A stretch of 64,000 nucleotides of DNA from CTSoil-043 sp963821235 (GTDB taxonomy: Bacteria; Chloroflexota; Limnocylindria; Limnocylindrales; CSP1-4), in the NCBI GenBank assembly GCA_963821235.1, contig CAWGCS010000001.1, positions 1,550,001 to 1,614,000 on the forward strand, written 5' to 3'. Each line of letters opens with the position of its first letter. Position 1 is the stretch's first letter. Positions 46,176 through 54,842 of this stretch are shown piece after piece. The notes below the pieces were generated by a model. That model was not told the DNA's origin. It saw only the letters and a list, made by a program, of their open reading frames with translations, and ran no database searches. The translations under genes and the position numbers were made by a program.

Positions 46176-47138
46176 ATGGCGCCCTTCGTGCAGACTGTCC
46201 TCGGGCGGATCGATCCCGCGGAGCTCGGGTTCACCCTCCCCCACGAGCACACCCAGTGTCGGCTCTGGGCGATCCCCCAGCGCTTCGACTACTGGGAGCT
46301 GACGGCGGACGAGGACCTCGTCGCGGCCGAGCTGGCGCGGTTCCGCGAGGCGGGCGGGACCGCCCTCGTCGACGTGACCCTGCCCGGCATCGGCCGTGAC
46401 CCCGCCTGGCTGCGGACGATCGCCGGGCGGACGGGGCTGCACATCGTGATGGGCACCGGCTGGTATCGCGAGCCCTACTACCCGCCCGACGCGCTGATCG
46501 ACCGGCGGAGCGTGGCCGAGCTGGCTGACGTGATGATCCGCGAGTTCGAGGAGGGTGTGCCCGGCAGCGAGGACGCCGGAGGGACGCGGGTCGGGCCCGG
46601 GATCATCGGCGAGATCGGCGTCCACAAGCCCTGGGTGTCGGCCCAGGAGGAACGCGTCCTGCGGGCCTCCGCCCGCGCCGCGCAGGCGACCGGGATGGCC
46701 GTCACGACCCACGCCGTCATGTCGCCCGTCGGGCTCCGCCAGCTCGAGATCCTCGAGGAGGGGGGCGCGGATCCCACCCGGGTCGTCATCGGCCACGCCG
46801 ACTCGCACCCGGTCCTCGCCCACTGGCTGGCCATCGTCGAGCGTGGCGCCTCCATCGAGTGCGACTTCCTGGGGATGTCGTTCACCCCGATGGAGCGCCG
46901 GGGCGAGCCCCGGGTCATCGAGCTCATCCTGCGGATGCTCGAGCGCGGCCGCGCGGACCGGATCCTCCTCTCGCAGGACGTGTGCGACAACTCGCAGCTC
47001 GTCTTCTACGGCGGCAACGGCTACGCCTACCTCCAGGGCGTGTTCCTGCCCCGCCTCCGCGAGCGCGGCGTCTCGGATGCCGAGATCCGCCAGATCACGG
47101 TGGAGAACCCGCGCCGCGTCCTGACGATCGGGGCGTAG
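46176..47138 (+). CDS. phosphotriesterase-family metal-dependent hydrolase
   Basis: 320 aa TIM-barrel of the PTE/PHP family. Metal ligands: HEH near the N-terminus (LPHEHTQ), the bridging acidic residue in IGEIGVHKP (Glu, where true PTEs use a carboxylated Lys), His in VTTHAV and IGHADSH, and Asp in LSQDVCDN. Lactonase or esterase activity is likelier than phosphotriester hydrolysis, but the substrate is unknown. Start set by the leaderless promoter. Confidence 0.85.
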   Translation: MAPFVQTVLGRIDPAELGFTLPHEHTQCRLWAIPQRFDYWELTADEDLVAAELARFREAGGTALVDVTLPGIGRDPAWLRTIAGRTGLHIVMGTGWYREPYYPPDALIDRRSVAELADVMIREFEEGVPGSEDAGGTRVGPGIIGEIGVHKPWVSAQEERVLRASARAAQATGMAVTTHAVMSPVGLRQLEILEEGGADPTRVVIGHADSHPVLAHWLAIVERGASIECDFLGMSFTPMERRGEPRVIELILRMLERGRADRILLSQDVCDNSQLVFYGGNGYAYLQGVFLPRLRERGVSDAEIRQITVENPRRVLTIGA

Positions 47139-47179
47139 GCCCCGGGCGGCCTGCTGTGGCCGCGCTGGGAGACGCCCGG

Positions 47180-47623
47180 TCAGGCGTCCAGCATGGCGAC
47201 GACCGAGAGCTCGACATTGCCCTGGAGCGCTTGCGAGACGGGACAGCCGTCCTTGGCCGCCTCGGCCAGCCGGGCGAATGTCGCCGCGTCGAGTCCAGGC
47301 ACGACTCCCCGTACCGTGAGCGCCGACGAGACGACCTTCCAGCCGGCCTCGAGCTTGTCGAACGTCACCGCGGCCTTCACCACCAGGGACGCCGGCGGCG
47401 TCCCATTGCGCCCCAGGCCGGCGGAGAAGGCCATCGCGAAGCACGAGGCGTGGGCCGAGGCGAGGAGCTCCTCGGGGCTGGTGCGACCGCCGGCGGCCTC
47501 GGTCCGTGACGCCCAGGTCACCGGCAGGCGAGTGAACGCGCCGCTGGTGACGTAGTCGATCGAGCCACTGCCCTCGGCGAGCGAGCCGGCCCAGCTGACC
47601 TCGGCGGTTCGGGTGGCGGCCAT
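47180..47623 (-). CDS. OsmC-family peroxiredoxin
   Basis: 147 aa. SPEELLASAHASCFAMAFS contains the first catalytic cysteine, GCPVSQALQGNVEL the second; together they reduce organic hydroperoxides. AGGAGGA precedes ATG 47623, and TACCAT (47690-47695, minus strand) is a probable -10 box ~67 nt upstream. Convergent with the phosphotriesterase-like gene. Confidence 0.9.
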   Translation of the reverse strand: MAATRTAEVSWAGSLAEGSGSIDYVTSGAFTRLPVTWASRTEAAGGRTSPEELLASAHASCFAMAFSAGLGRNGTPPASLVVKAAVTFDKLEAGWKVVSSALTVRGVVPGLDAATFARLAEAAKDGCPVSQALQGNVELSVVAMLDA

Positions 47624-47738
47624 GGAGTCCTCCTGCAGCGCGGTCCTGTCGCGAGGCCGCGGCGCTCCGGCACGGGCCGCGGAAGGGTGATGGTACGCAA
47701 GTTCGGCCCCGCGCTCCCGCCGTTCCCGGCGGACCGGC

Positions 47739-49013
47739 TCATCCTGCGCGGGCGATCGCCCCGGCGAGCGCCCGCGACTTCCGGTCGCGCGGGAACGTGA
47801 CGCGGGTGGCGCCGTGGAGACCACGGTACGCGTCGAGGGCCTCGGCGAGGGCCGGCACGAACCCGTCCGCCGCGAGCGGGTCGAAGCCCGGCTCCCACCA
47901 CGTGGCGAGCACCCGGACCGCGCGGTTGGAGCGCTCGAAGCGCGGCTCGATGCGCCCCACGAAGCGGTCGCCGAACAGGAGCGGCAGGACGTAGTAGCCC
48001 CAGCGGCGTTTCGCCGCCGGCACGTAGACCTCCCAGAGGTAGTCGAAGGCGAAGAGCGAGCGCAGGAGGTCGCGATCCCAGGCCAGTGGGTCGAGCGGGG
48101 CCAGGAGGGAGACGCCGGGCGGGGAGCCGCCGGGCGGGAGGCCGGCCGCCAGCTCGGCCTCCGCCGTGTCCAGGATGGGGAGCTCTGCCGTGACGACGTA
48201 GCGGTCGCCCCGCACGCCCTCCACCGTGACGGGCGTAAGGATCCCGTCGGCGACCATCTCGTCGCGGAGCTCGGTCCGCGACGGGCGCTCCCGATGGGCC
48301 GGGTCCGGCGCCGCCGGCCCGATGCCGAGCCAGAGCTCGGCCTGCCCGCCGCGCCCCAGCAGGCCGTGGGCGCGGTAGCGGGAGAGGAGCCGGTGAGCGA
48401 CGGCCTCCCGCTCGGGGCGGCGATCGGCCAGGAGCTCGGCCGGGTAGAGGCGCTCGACGAGGTCGTAGATGCGGCGGTTGCCGTCGCGCCGGGCGATGCC
48501 GATGATCCCGGCCTCGGCTAGGGCCTCGAGGATCGCCCGCACCTGGTTCGTGGGCCGCCAGTACCATTCGATCGCGGCCCGCGGCCCGATGTCGGCCGGC
48601 GAGGTGGGACCGTCGCGGCGCATCCGCTCCAGCAGCTCCTCCACCAGGGGGGCGTGCTCGTCGAAGGCGCTGCCCTGGTGCCGCAGGTGCGCCCGGTCCC
48701 AGGTGACCCGGTACCAGGGCAGCTCTGCCGTGGGCAGCAGGCTCAGGCCCTTGTTGTATGCCTCGAAGAGGAGCCGGCGGTCGTAGAGGAGGGCGTCGGT
48801 CACCGCGCGCCGATACCCCGCGACCCGCGCCTGGAGCACGAGGTCGTGGTTGCGCCCGGCCACCTCGAGGGGGTCGAACTGGATCGACCCGAGGCGGGCG
48901 AAGACCGCCATGACGCCTTCTTCGCCGGCCGGCAGGGAACGCGGCGGGGCCAGGAAGTGGTGCAGGACGAGGAAGCGCCGCGCTGCGGCGGCGGAGACGG
49001 GCCGGCTCGACAT
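47739..49013 (-). CDS. YcaQ/AlkX-like winged-helix DNA glycosylase family protein
   Basis: 424 aa with tandem winged-helix domains (HTH_42 superfamily). SIQFDPLEVAGRNHDLVL shows the Q-x-D catalytic motif of the YcaQ/AlkX branch; LFEAYNKGLSLLP and WYWRPTNQVRAILEALAEAG are further conserved blocks. The family excises bulky or cross-linked bases. ATG 49013 is chosen because TACGAT ends exactly 6 nt upstream. Confidence 0.82.
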   Translation of the reverse strand: MSSRPVSAAAARRFLVLHHFLAPPRSLPAGEEGVMAVFARLGSIQFDPLEVAGRNHDLVLQARVAGYRRAVTDALLYDRRLLFEAYNKGLSLLPTAELPWYRVTWDRAHLRHQGSAFDEHAPLVEELLERMRRDGPTSPADIGPRAAIEWYWRPTNQVRAILEALAEAGIIGIARRDGNRRIYDLVERLYPAELLADRRPEREAVAHRLLSRYRAHGLLGRGGQAELWLGIGPAAPDPAHRERPSRTELRDEMVADGILTPVTVEGVRGDRYVVTAELPILDTAEAELAAGLPPGGSPPGVSLLAPLDPLAWDRDLLRSLFAFDYLWEVYVPAAKRRWGYYVLPLLFGDRFVGRIEPRFERSNRAVRVLATWWEPGFDPLAADGFVPALAEALDAYRGLHGATRVTFPRDRKSRALAGAIARAG

Positions 49014-49019
49014 CGGGCG

Positions 49020-49025
49020 ATCGTA
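49020..49025 (-). promoter_or_regulatory. -10 box of the YcaQ-like gene
   Basis: TACGAT on the minus strand ends 6 nt before ATG 49013; no ribosome-binding site. Confidence 0.45.
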
Positions 49026-49130
49026 GCCGGTCGACCAACCGGTCCGGGCCAGCATCCTTCGATCAAGGCGGATTCTTCGCGATTCGGATACCCTTCATGG
49101 CAGCCAAACGCTTTGCATGGAGCGAACGAC

Positions 49131-49652
49131 TTGCCGGAGACTCGCGCGCCGTACGAGGAGGGGACGACCACGGAGAAGCCCGCCCGGATCGGTCGCATCG
49201 CCGCCAAGTTCGAGGCGCTGATGGGGGAGGTTGGCCGGGCCCACGCCCCCGAGTTCCTCGAGGTCGGCGTCACCATGTCCCAGGCCAAGGTGCTCCACGT
49301 CGTCGAAGCCATGCCCGACGTCCGGATGACCGAGCTGGCGGCTCGCCTGGCCGTGTCGCTCTCGACCGTCAGCGGCATCGTGGACCGGCTGGTCGACCAG
49401 GACCTGCTGGCCCGCCGCGACGATCCGGCCGATCGTCGGCACGTCCTCCTCCGGATCACCGAGGTCGGCTCGACCCAGCTCGACCTGATGCGGGAGCTCA
49501 GCGGCGGCCGCTTCCGCGAGCTGCTCGGCTACATGGGCGAAGCCGACCTCGCCACCGTCGAGCGCGCCCTTGAGATCCTCGCTGCGGCGGCCGGCATCGA
49601 GCGTGCCGAGTCCTCGTCGCAGGCCACCCAACATGGAGGAAGGTCCTCGTGA
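49131..49652 (+). CDS. MarR-family transcriptional regulator
   Basis: 173 aa from TTG 49131, supported by GGAG 8 nt upstream; ATG 49221 would cut into the dimerisation helix. Winged helix: MSQAKVLHVVEAMPDVRMTE, LAVSLSTVSGIVDRLVDQDL, RRDDPADRRHVLLRITEVG. Its stop overlaps the GTG of the exporter gene (GTGA), so it most likely represses its own operon and responds to an exported compound. Confidence 0.85.
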   Translation: MPETRAPYEEGTTTEKPARIGRIAAKFEALMGEVGRAHAPEFLEVGVTMSQAKVLHVVEAMPDVRMTELAARLAVSLSTVSGIVDRLVDQDLLARRDDPADRRHVLLRITEVGSTQLDLMRELSGGRFRELLGYMGEADLATVERALEILAAAAGIERAESSSQATQHGGRSS

Positions 49653-52600
49653 GCCGTCTCACCGAGCTCTCGGTCGCCAAGCGGAGCGTCACCCTCCTCC
49701 TGGCGTTCGGGCTCTTCGTCGCCGGGGTCTCCGCGTGGGGAAGCCTCAAGCAGGAGCTGCTTCCCGACATCGACTTCCCGGTCATCACGGTCATCGCGCC
49801 CTACCCGGGCGCCGGGGCCGCCGACGTCGCCGCCCAGGTCACGAAGCCGATCGAGCGCGCCATCTCCGGCCAGCCACGCCTCGAGGCACTGTCCTCGTCG
49901 TCGGCCAACTCGATCGCCATCGTCGTCGCCCAGTTCCAGTTCGGGACCGACGTCAAGGAGACACGGTCGGCGATCGAGCAGGGCCTCCAGGCGGCAGGCC
50001 TGCCGGGCAACGTCTCGCCGCAGGTCGCGGCCCTGAACATCAACGCCTCGCCGGTCATCATCGCGGCGGTCGCGGGCACCAGCCAGGACGGCCTCGACGC
50101 CGCCGCACAGGTCGCCCGCACCCAGGTCGTTCCCGCCCTGCAGGGCATCGAGGGCGTGGCCACCGTCGACCTGACCGGGGGGTTGGAGCCGCGCGTCCTC
50201 GTCACGCTCGATCCGGCGAAGCTCGCGGCGGCCGGCATCTCGGTCGCCCAGGTCAACGGAATCCTGGCGGCCAACAACCTGACCCTGCCGTCGGGCCAGA
50301 TCACCACGGGCGGCACCAACACCCCGGTCTCGACGATCGGCTCCCTGGCGTCCATCGCCCAGCTCGAGACGCTCGTGGTCGGGGTGAAGATGCCGGCCGG
50401 GGCCGGGGCGGGCACGACCCCGGGCGCCGTCACGGGCTCGACCCCGGGCGCCGGCACGGACACCGGGACAACGCCCGCGGCGCCGGCGCCGATCCTGCTC
50501 CGCGACATCGCCACCGTCACGGAGGTCGGCGCGCCAACCACGGGCTATGCCCGTACCGACGGGGTGCCGTCGCTCACCCTGACCGTCACGAAGGCATCGA
50601 ACGCCAACACGGTCGACGTCGCCGACGCCGTGATCCAGAAGCTGGACGAGATCGGGGCCGCCAACGCCTCGACCGTCAAGGTGACGGTCATCTCCGACCT
50701 CTCGATCTTCATCAAGGAGTCTCGCGACGGCCTGCTCCGCGAGGGAGGCCTGGGCGCGCTCTTCGCCATCCTCACGATCTTCCTCTTCCTCTTCAGCATC
50801 CGCTCGACGCTCGTCGCCGCCGTCAGCATCCCGCTCTCGGTCCTGACGGCGCTGGTGGTGATGCAGATCACGGGCATCACCATCAACGTCATGACGCTCG
50901 GTGGCCTCGCCGTCGCGGTCGGCCGTGTCGTCGACGACGCGATCGTCGTCCTCGAGAACATCTACCGGCACCGCGCCCTCGGGGAGGATCGCCTGTCGTC
51001 CGTCCTGCGGGGACCCCGCGAGGTGGCGGGCGCGATCACCGCCGCGACGCTGACGACGGTTGCCGTCTTCCTGCCCCTCGGCCTCGTCGGCGGCATCGTC
51101 AGCCAGCTCTTCCTCCCCTTCGCCCTGACGGTCACCTTCGCCCTGCTGGCCTCGCTGGTGGTCGCCCTCACCGTCGTCCCCGTCCTGGCCTACCTGTTCA
51201 TCGGCCGGGTCAAGCTCAACGTGGACGAGGACGGCGAGCCCCGGAACTCGCTCTGGATCCGGGCCTACACGCCGACGATCAAGCTCGCCCTGCGCAGCCG
51301 GGCGACCAAGTGGGCCGTCCTGGTCGTGGCCACCGTCCTCTTCGTCGGCTCCATGGCCATCGCCCCGCTCCTGCCGACCCAGTTCATCAACGCCGGATCG
51401 GAGAAGCTCCTCCAGGTCACGGTGGCACCGCCGGCCGGATCGAGCTCGGCCGCCGTCATGGATCGGGCCATCGAGGCCGAGACGATCCTCGAGGCCGACC
51501 CGAAGGTGGAGCACGTTCAGACGAGCGTCCCGGGCGAGGGCGACACGAGCTTCGGGACCGTCACCTCGGCGCTCAGCGGGCGCCCGGCCAACAGCGCGAC
51601 GCTCACCGTCAGGCTGGCCAACGACGTCGACCTCACTGCGTACGCCCAGAAGCTCTCCGCCAGCCTCGCCGCCGTCAAGACCGACGGCTACGACGTGGCG
51701 GTCGCCCAGACCGCGGGGTTCACCTCGAACGGCCTGAGCATCGTCATCAGCTCCCCGGACACGGCAGCCGTGGCGTCCGCGACCGACAAGGTGATGGCCG
51801 CCCTCTCCGGCAACGGCGACCTCCTGAACCTCAAGTCCGATCTCTCCAGGGGGACCCCGGAGGTGCAGGTCGTCGTCGACCCCAACAAGGCCGTCGGCGC
51901 CGGGCTGACGGCCGCGCAGGTCGCGACCGAGGTCCGGTCGGTCCTCGTCGGCCAGGAGGCGACCAAGATGCAGCTCGCGGCCGGCCAGGATCCGGTCGCG
52001 ATCTTCGTCCGGGTCGACCCGGCCATGGTCACCAGCGTGGACACCCTCCGCCAGCTGCCCGTCGGGACGGCGGTCACGGTCCCCCTCGGGACGATCGCGG
52101 CCGTTGATCAGGTGGCCGCCCAGGGCAGCATCACGAGGGTCGACGGGGCGCCCGCCTCCACGATCTCGGCCGAGATCGCCGGCCCGGACACGGGCGCCGT
52201 CTCGAAGGCCGTCCAGCAGGAGATCAACGGCCTCGAGGCCAGCGGCGCGATCCCGGCCGGGGTCACGGTGAGGCTGGCCGGCGTCACGGAGCAGCAGAAC
52301 GAGGCGTTCGGCAACCTGTTCCTCTCGATGGGAGTCGCCATCCTCCTCGTCTACGTGATGATGGTCCTCGCCTTCAACTCGCTCATCACGCCGTTCATCA
52401 TCCTGTTCAGCCTCCCCCTCGCCACGATCGGCGCCTTCCCGGCCCTCCTGCTGACGGGGCGCCCGATCGGCGTCAGCGCCCTCATCGGGTTCCTGATGCT
52501 CATCGGCATCGTCGTGACCAACGCCATCGTCCTGCTCGACCTGGTCGAGCGGCTGCGCCGGGACGGGATCTCCACGACGGAGGCCCTCATCGAGGGCGGC

Positions 52601-52873
52601 AGGACGCGGGTTCGGCCGATCCTCATGACCGCGATCGCGACGATCCTGGCCCTGCTCCCGCTCGCGGCCGGGCTCAGCGAGGGCTCGATCATCGCGGCCG
52701 AGCTGGGAACGGTCGTGATCGGCGGCCTCTTCAGCTCGACCTTCCTGACCCTCATGGTCATCCCGGTCCTCTACTCGCTCGTCGACGGCGGGAAGTCGGG
52801 TGCGGCACGCCGCTTCCGGCGCGGGGAGGAGGAGTCGGGGCCGGCGGTGGCGGCGGAGGCGAGCGCGTCCTGA
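49649..52873 (+). CDS. RND-family efflux transporter (HAE1/AcrB-like)
   Basis: 1074 aa: helix 1, large extracytoplasmic loop, helices 2-6, second large loop, helices 8-12. Proton-relay region GRVVDDAIVVLENIYRH in helix 4, LPTQFINAGSEKLLQVTVAP opening the second half, and VTNAIVLLDLVERLRRDG in helix 10. A Gly/Thr/Ala-rich insert (GAGAGTTPGAVTGSTPGAGT) interrupts the first loop. GGAGGAAGG precedes the GTG. No membrane-fusion or outer-membrane partner is adjacent. Confidence 0.92.
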   Translation: MSRLTELSVAKRSVTLLLAFGLFVAGVSAWGSLKQELLPDIDFPVITVIAPYPGAGAADVAAQVTKPIERAISGQPRLEALSSSSANSIAIVVAQFQFGTDVKETRSAIEQGLQAAGLPGNVSPQVAALNINASPVIIAAVAGTSQDGLDAAAQVARTQVVPALQGIEGVATVDLTGGLEPRVLVTLDPAKLAAAGISVAQVNGILAANNLTLPSGQITTGGTNTPVSTIGSLASIAQLETLVVGVKMPAGAGAGTTPGAVTGSTPGAGTDTGTTPAAPAPILLRDIATVTEVGAPTTGYARTDGVPSLTLTVTKASNANTVDVADAVIQKLDEIGAANASTVKVTVISDLSIFIKESRDGLLREGGLGALFAILTIFLFLFSIRSTLVAAVSIPLSVLTALVVMQITGITINVMTLGGLAVAVGRVVDDAIVVLENIYRHRALGEDRLSSVLRGPREVAGAITAATLTTVAVFLPLGLVGGIVSQLFLPFALTVTFALLASLVVALTVVPVLAYLFIGRVKLNVDEDGEPRNSLWIRAYTPTIKLALRSRATKWAVLVVATVLFVGSMAIAPLLPTQFINAGSEKLLQVTVAPPAGSSSAAVMDRAIEAETILEADPKVEHVQTSVPGEGDTSFGTVTSALSGRPANSATLTVRLANDVDLTAYAQKLSASLAAVKTDGYDVAVAQTAGFTSNGLSIVISSPDTAAVASATDKVMAALSGNGDLLNLKSDLSRGTPEVQVVVDPNKAVGAGLTAAQVATEVRSVLVGQEATKMQLAAGQDPVAIFVRVDPAMVTSVDTLRQLPVGTAVTVPLGTIAAVDQVAAQGSITRVDGAPASTISAEIAGPDTGAVSKAVQQEINGLEASGAIPAGVTVRLAGVTEQQNEAFGNLFLSMGVAILLVYVMMVLAFNSLITPFIILFSLPLATIGAFPALLLTGRPIGVSALIGFLMLIGIVVTNAIVLLDLVERLRRDGISTTEALIEGGRTRVRPILMTAIATILALLPLAAGLSEGSIIAAELGTVVIGGLFSSTFLTLMVIPVLYSLVDGGKSGAARRFRRGEEESGPAVAAEASAS

Positions 52874-52891
52874 GATCTCCGGGCGGCGAGG

Positions 52892-52912
52892 CGCTCCGCG
52901 GCCGGCGGAGCG
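52892..52912 (+). terminator. hairpin after the RND gene
   Basis: CGCTCCGC-(5 nt)-GCGGAGCG, 18 nt after the stop codon. Weak terminator candidate without T-run. Confidence 0.35.
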
Positions 52913-53041
52913 GCCGTCGGGAGGCCACGGAGCGCGCGCCGGGTTCGGGCGCGGCTGCCACGCGGCGGGTTCGGGCGCTCCGGCACTGGCCTGCCGCGGC
53001 AGCGCGTTCCACGCTCGTCGTCACAGCCTGGAGGTGGAACC

Positions 53042-53338
53042 ATGAGCTTCCTGGACGAGCACGACATCAGCGAGCGCGGCCGCGACGCCCGCGATTGGCT
53101 CCTGCACGATGAGCGCGGGCGGGTCGTCGGCCTGGTCCTGGTCTCCCTGCTGATCTCCATCGCCATGACCCTGCTCGTCACGTGGATGGTCGGCGTGGTC
53201 GGCCGGCGCCGCGCCGTGCCAGCCGTCGGGCCGACGGAGGAACCGAGGCCGGAGCCGGCGGATGCCTCCGAATCGGCGGCTGCCGAGGATGACATCGCCG
53301 GCATCGAGGATGCCGACGTGGTTGAGGCGGGCGCCTGA
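53042..53338 (+). CDS. small single-pass membrane protein, unknown
   Basis: 98 aa: a charged N-terminus (MSFLDEHDISERGRDARDWL), one helix (GLVLVSLLISIAMTLLVTWM), Arg-rich boundary, and an acidic Ala/Glu/Asp tail. GGAGG lies before the ATG. Possibly an accessory of the exporter 168 nt upstream; convergent with the secreted-protein pair. No family recognised. Confidence 0.55.
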   Translation: MSFLDEHDISERGRDARDWLLHDERGRVVGLVLVSLLISIAMTLLVTWMVGVVGRRRAVPAVGPTEEPRPEPADASESAAAEDDIAGIEDADVVEAGA

Positions 53339-53346
53339 TCGTCCGG

Positions 53347-54837
53347 CTACGGGCCGGCCGTCGCGACCTGGCTGATCGCCTTGAGGCCCGCGGCCGCGGC
53401 CGAGGCGACGAAGTTGTAGTTGAGGCCCTGCTCGATCGGGAACGTCGCCACCTGGACTTCCTGGCCGTCGAGGAGGCCGGCCTCGATCGAAGGCGCCACG
53501 TTCAGCTGCCCGGCCGGATCGTCCTTGTCCCAGAACTGGAGGAAGGGCGTCGACCCGTCGGGGATCGTGAAGACCACCTGCATGAGCCCGCCGCCGATCG
53601 GGTTGGCGTAGAGGAGGTCGACGGCGGCTGCCTGGAGCGGTGGCAGCGTCGGCGGCGGCGTGACCGATGACGGCCAGATCCCGATGATCCCGCCCGGGCA
53701 CCAAACCGGTCGCGGATCGGCGACGCAGGCCGCGAAGACAGGGCTGAACACGACACCGCCCTTGAAGATGTCGCCCCATTTCGGGAGCCACCAGTCGGGC
53801 GGGATGACCGGCGTGTCGTCGCCCGACGGCGGCGGCGCCAGCGACGGCGCCGACGAGGGGAGGACGACCGGCGTCGGGGACGGCGTCGGCGTGGCACCGG
53901 GCTCCAGGGTGGCGCTCGGCGTCGGAGCAGGCGTCGGCGTGGCACCCGGCGCCAGGGACGGGGACGGGAACGCGCTCGGCGGGAGGGCCGGCGGGTGCGC
54001 GGGCGTCGCCCCGCCGGGGAAGGCCCAGGCGGTGTATGCGGCGCCGCCGCCGAAGTCGAGCGCGGCGGCCTCGACCACGTCGGCCGGCCACCACGAGCCC
54101 TTGTATCCCGACCACGTGGGGCCCAGCGGATCGATGACGTAGTAGCCGGCAGGCCCGTCCGTCCCGGCGGGCCGGAAGCCGTCGAGGTAGATCGCGTGGC
54201 CCCCGGTGAAGTCGGCCTGCAGGCGCAGGGAGGCCGGAATGCTGCCGTAGGCCACCTGGACGACCGCGCCGGCGCCGGCGTAGAGGAGCGCCCGCAGCTG
54301 GATCGGCGAGATGGCCCCCTGGCTGAACGAGACGCCCCACCGGCCGATCGCCACCTGGAGGTCGGCCAGCGAGGTCCCTCCCTCCTGGTCCGGCTGGAGC
54401 GCCCGCAGCTGCGAGCCGGTCGTCACGATCCCGTAGCCCAGCCTGGCCAGCATGGCCCCGGAGGCCATCGTGCAGTTGGCGCTGCCGAGCGGACCGCCGT
54501 CGAACTGGCTGATCGGGGGCACCCGGGGGTAGCCCGTCGGCAGCAGCCAGGCCGGCCGGGTGTCGCTTCCGAGCGACGGCTCGCCCTCCACGAACGCGAC
54601 CAGCTGGATCGTCTTGTCGTCTGGCAGCGCCTGGAGGGTGATCGGCGTCTCGTCGGGGACGCTGGTGAGGCCGAAGGGGACGACCTGGTCGCCGGTGTCG
54701 GCGGTGAGCTGGAAGCTGGACGAGGCCGGCAGGAGGTTCGAGGCCGGTGGCGCGGTGACCGCGGCCACGCCCAGCGACCCGCCGAGGCCGATAGCCCCTG
54801 CGAGGACGAAGCGGGTGATGAGGGCGAGGATCGGCAT
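53347..54837 (-). CDS. secreted C39-like cysteine peptidase fold protein with Pro-rich linker
   Basis: 496 aa. N-terminal signal segment (ALITRFVLAGAIGLGGSLGV). Residues ~115-260 look like a peptidase C39-type papain fold: Cys in GSANCTMASGAML, His in GGHAIYLDGF and Asp in YYVIDPLG. A long Pro/Ser/Thr/Ala linker follows (residues ~280-335), then a C-terminal domain with WWLPKWGDIFKGGVVF. It starts 5 nt after the upstream secreted-protein gene ends, so the two are probably made together. Whether it is an active protease is open. Confidence 0.55.
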   Translation of the reverse strand: MPILALITRFVLAGAIGLGGSLGVAAVTAPPASNLLPASSSFQLTADTGDQVVPFGLTSVPDETPITLQALPDDKTIQLVAFVEGEPSLGSDTRPAWLLPTGYPRVPPISQFDGGPLGSANCTMASGAMLARLGYGIVTTGSQLRALQPDQEGGTSLADLQVAIGRWGVSFSQGAISPIQLRALLYAGAGAVVQVAYGSIPASLRLQADFTGGHAIYLDGFRPAGTDGPAGYYVIDPLGPTWSGYKGSWWPADVVEAAALDFGGGAAYTAWAFPGGATPAHPPALPPSAFPSPSLAPGATPTPAPTPSATLEPGATPTPSPTPVVLPSSAPSLAPPPSGDDTPVIPPDWWLPKWGDIFKGGVVFSPVFAACVADPRPVWCPGGIIGIWPSSVTPPPTLPPLQAAAVDLLYANPIGGGLMQVVFTIPDGSTPFLQFWDKDDPAGQLNVAPSIEAGLLDGQEVQVATFPIEQGLNYNFVASAAAAGLKAISQVATAGP

Positions 54838-54842
54838 CGAGG

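Noticed and set aside
49097..49573. ATG 49097 frame overlapping the MarR gene
   Set aside because: Different frame from the winged-helix protein; its translation is low-complexity, whereas the TTG 49131 frame matches MarR throughout.
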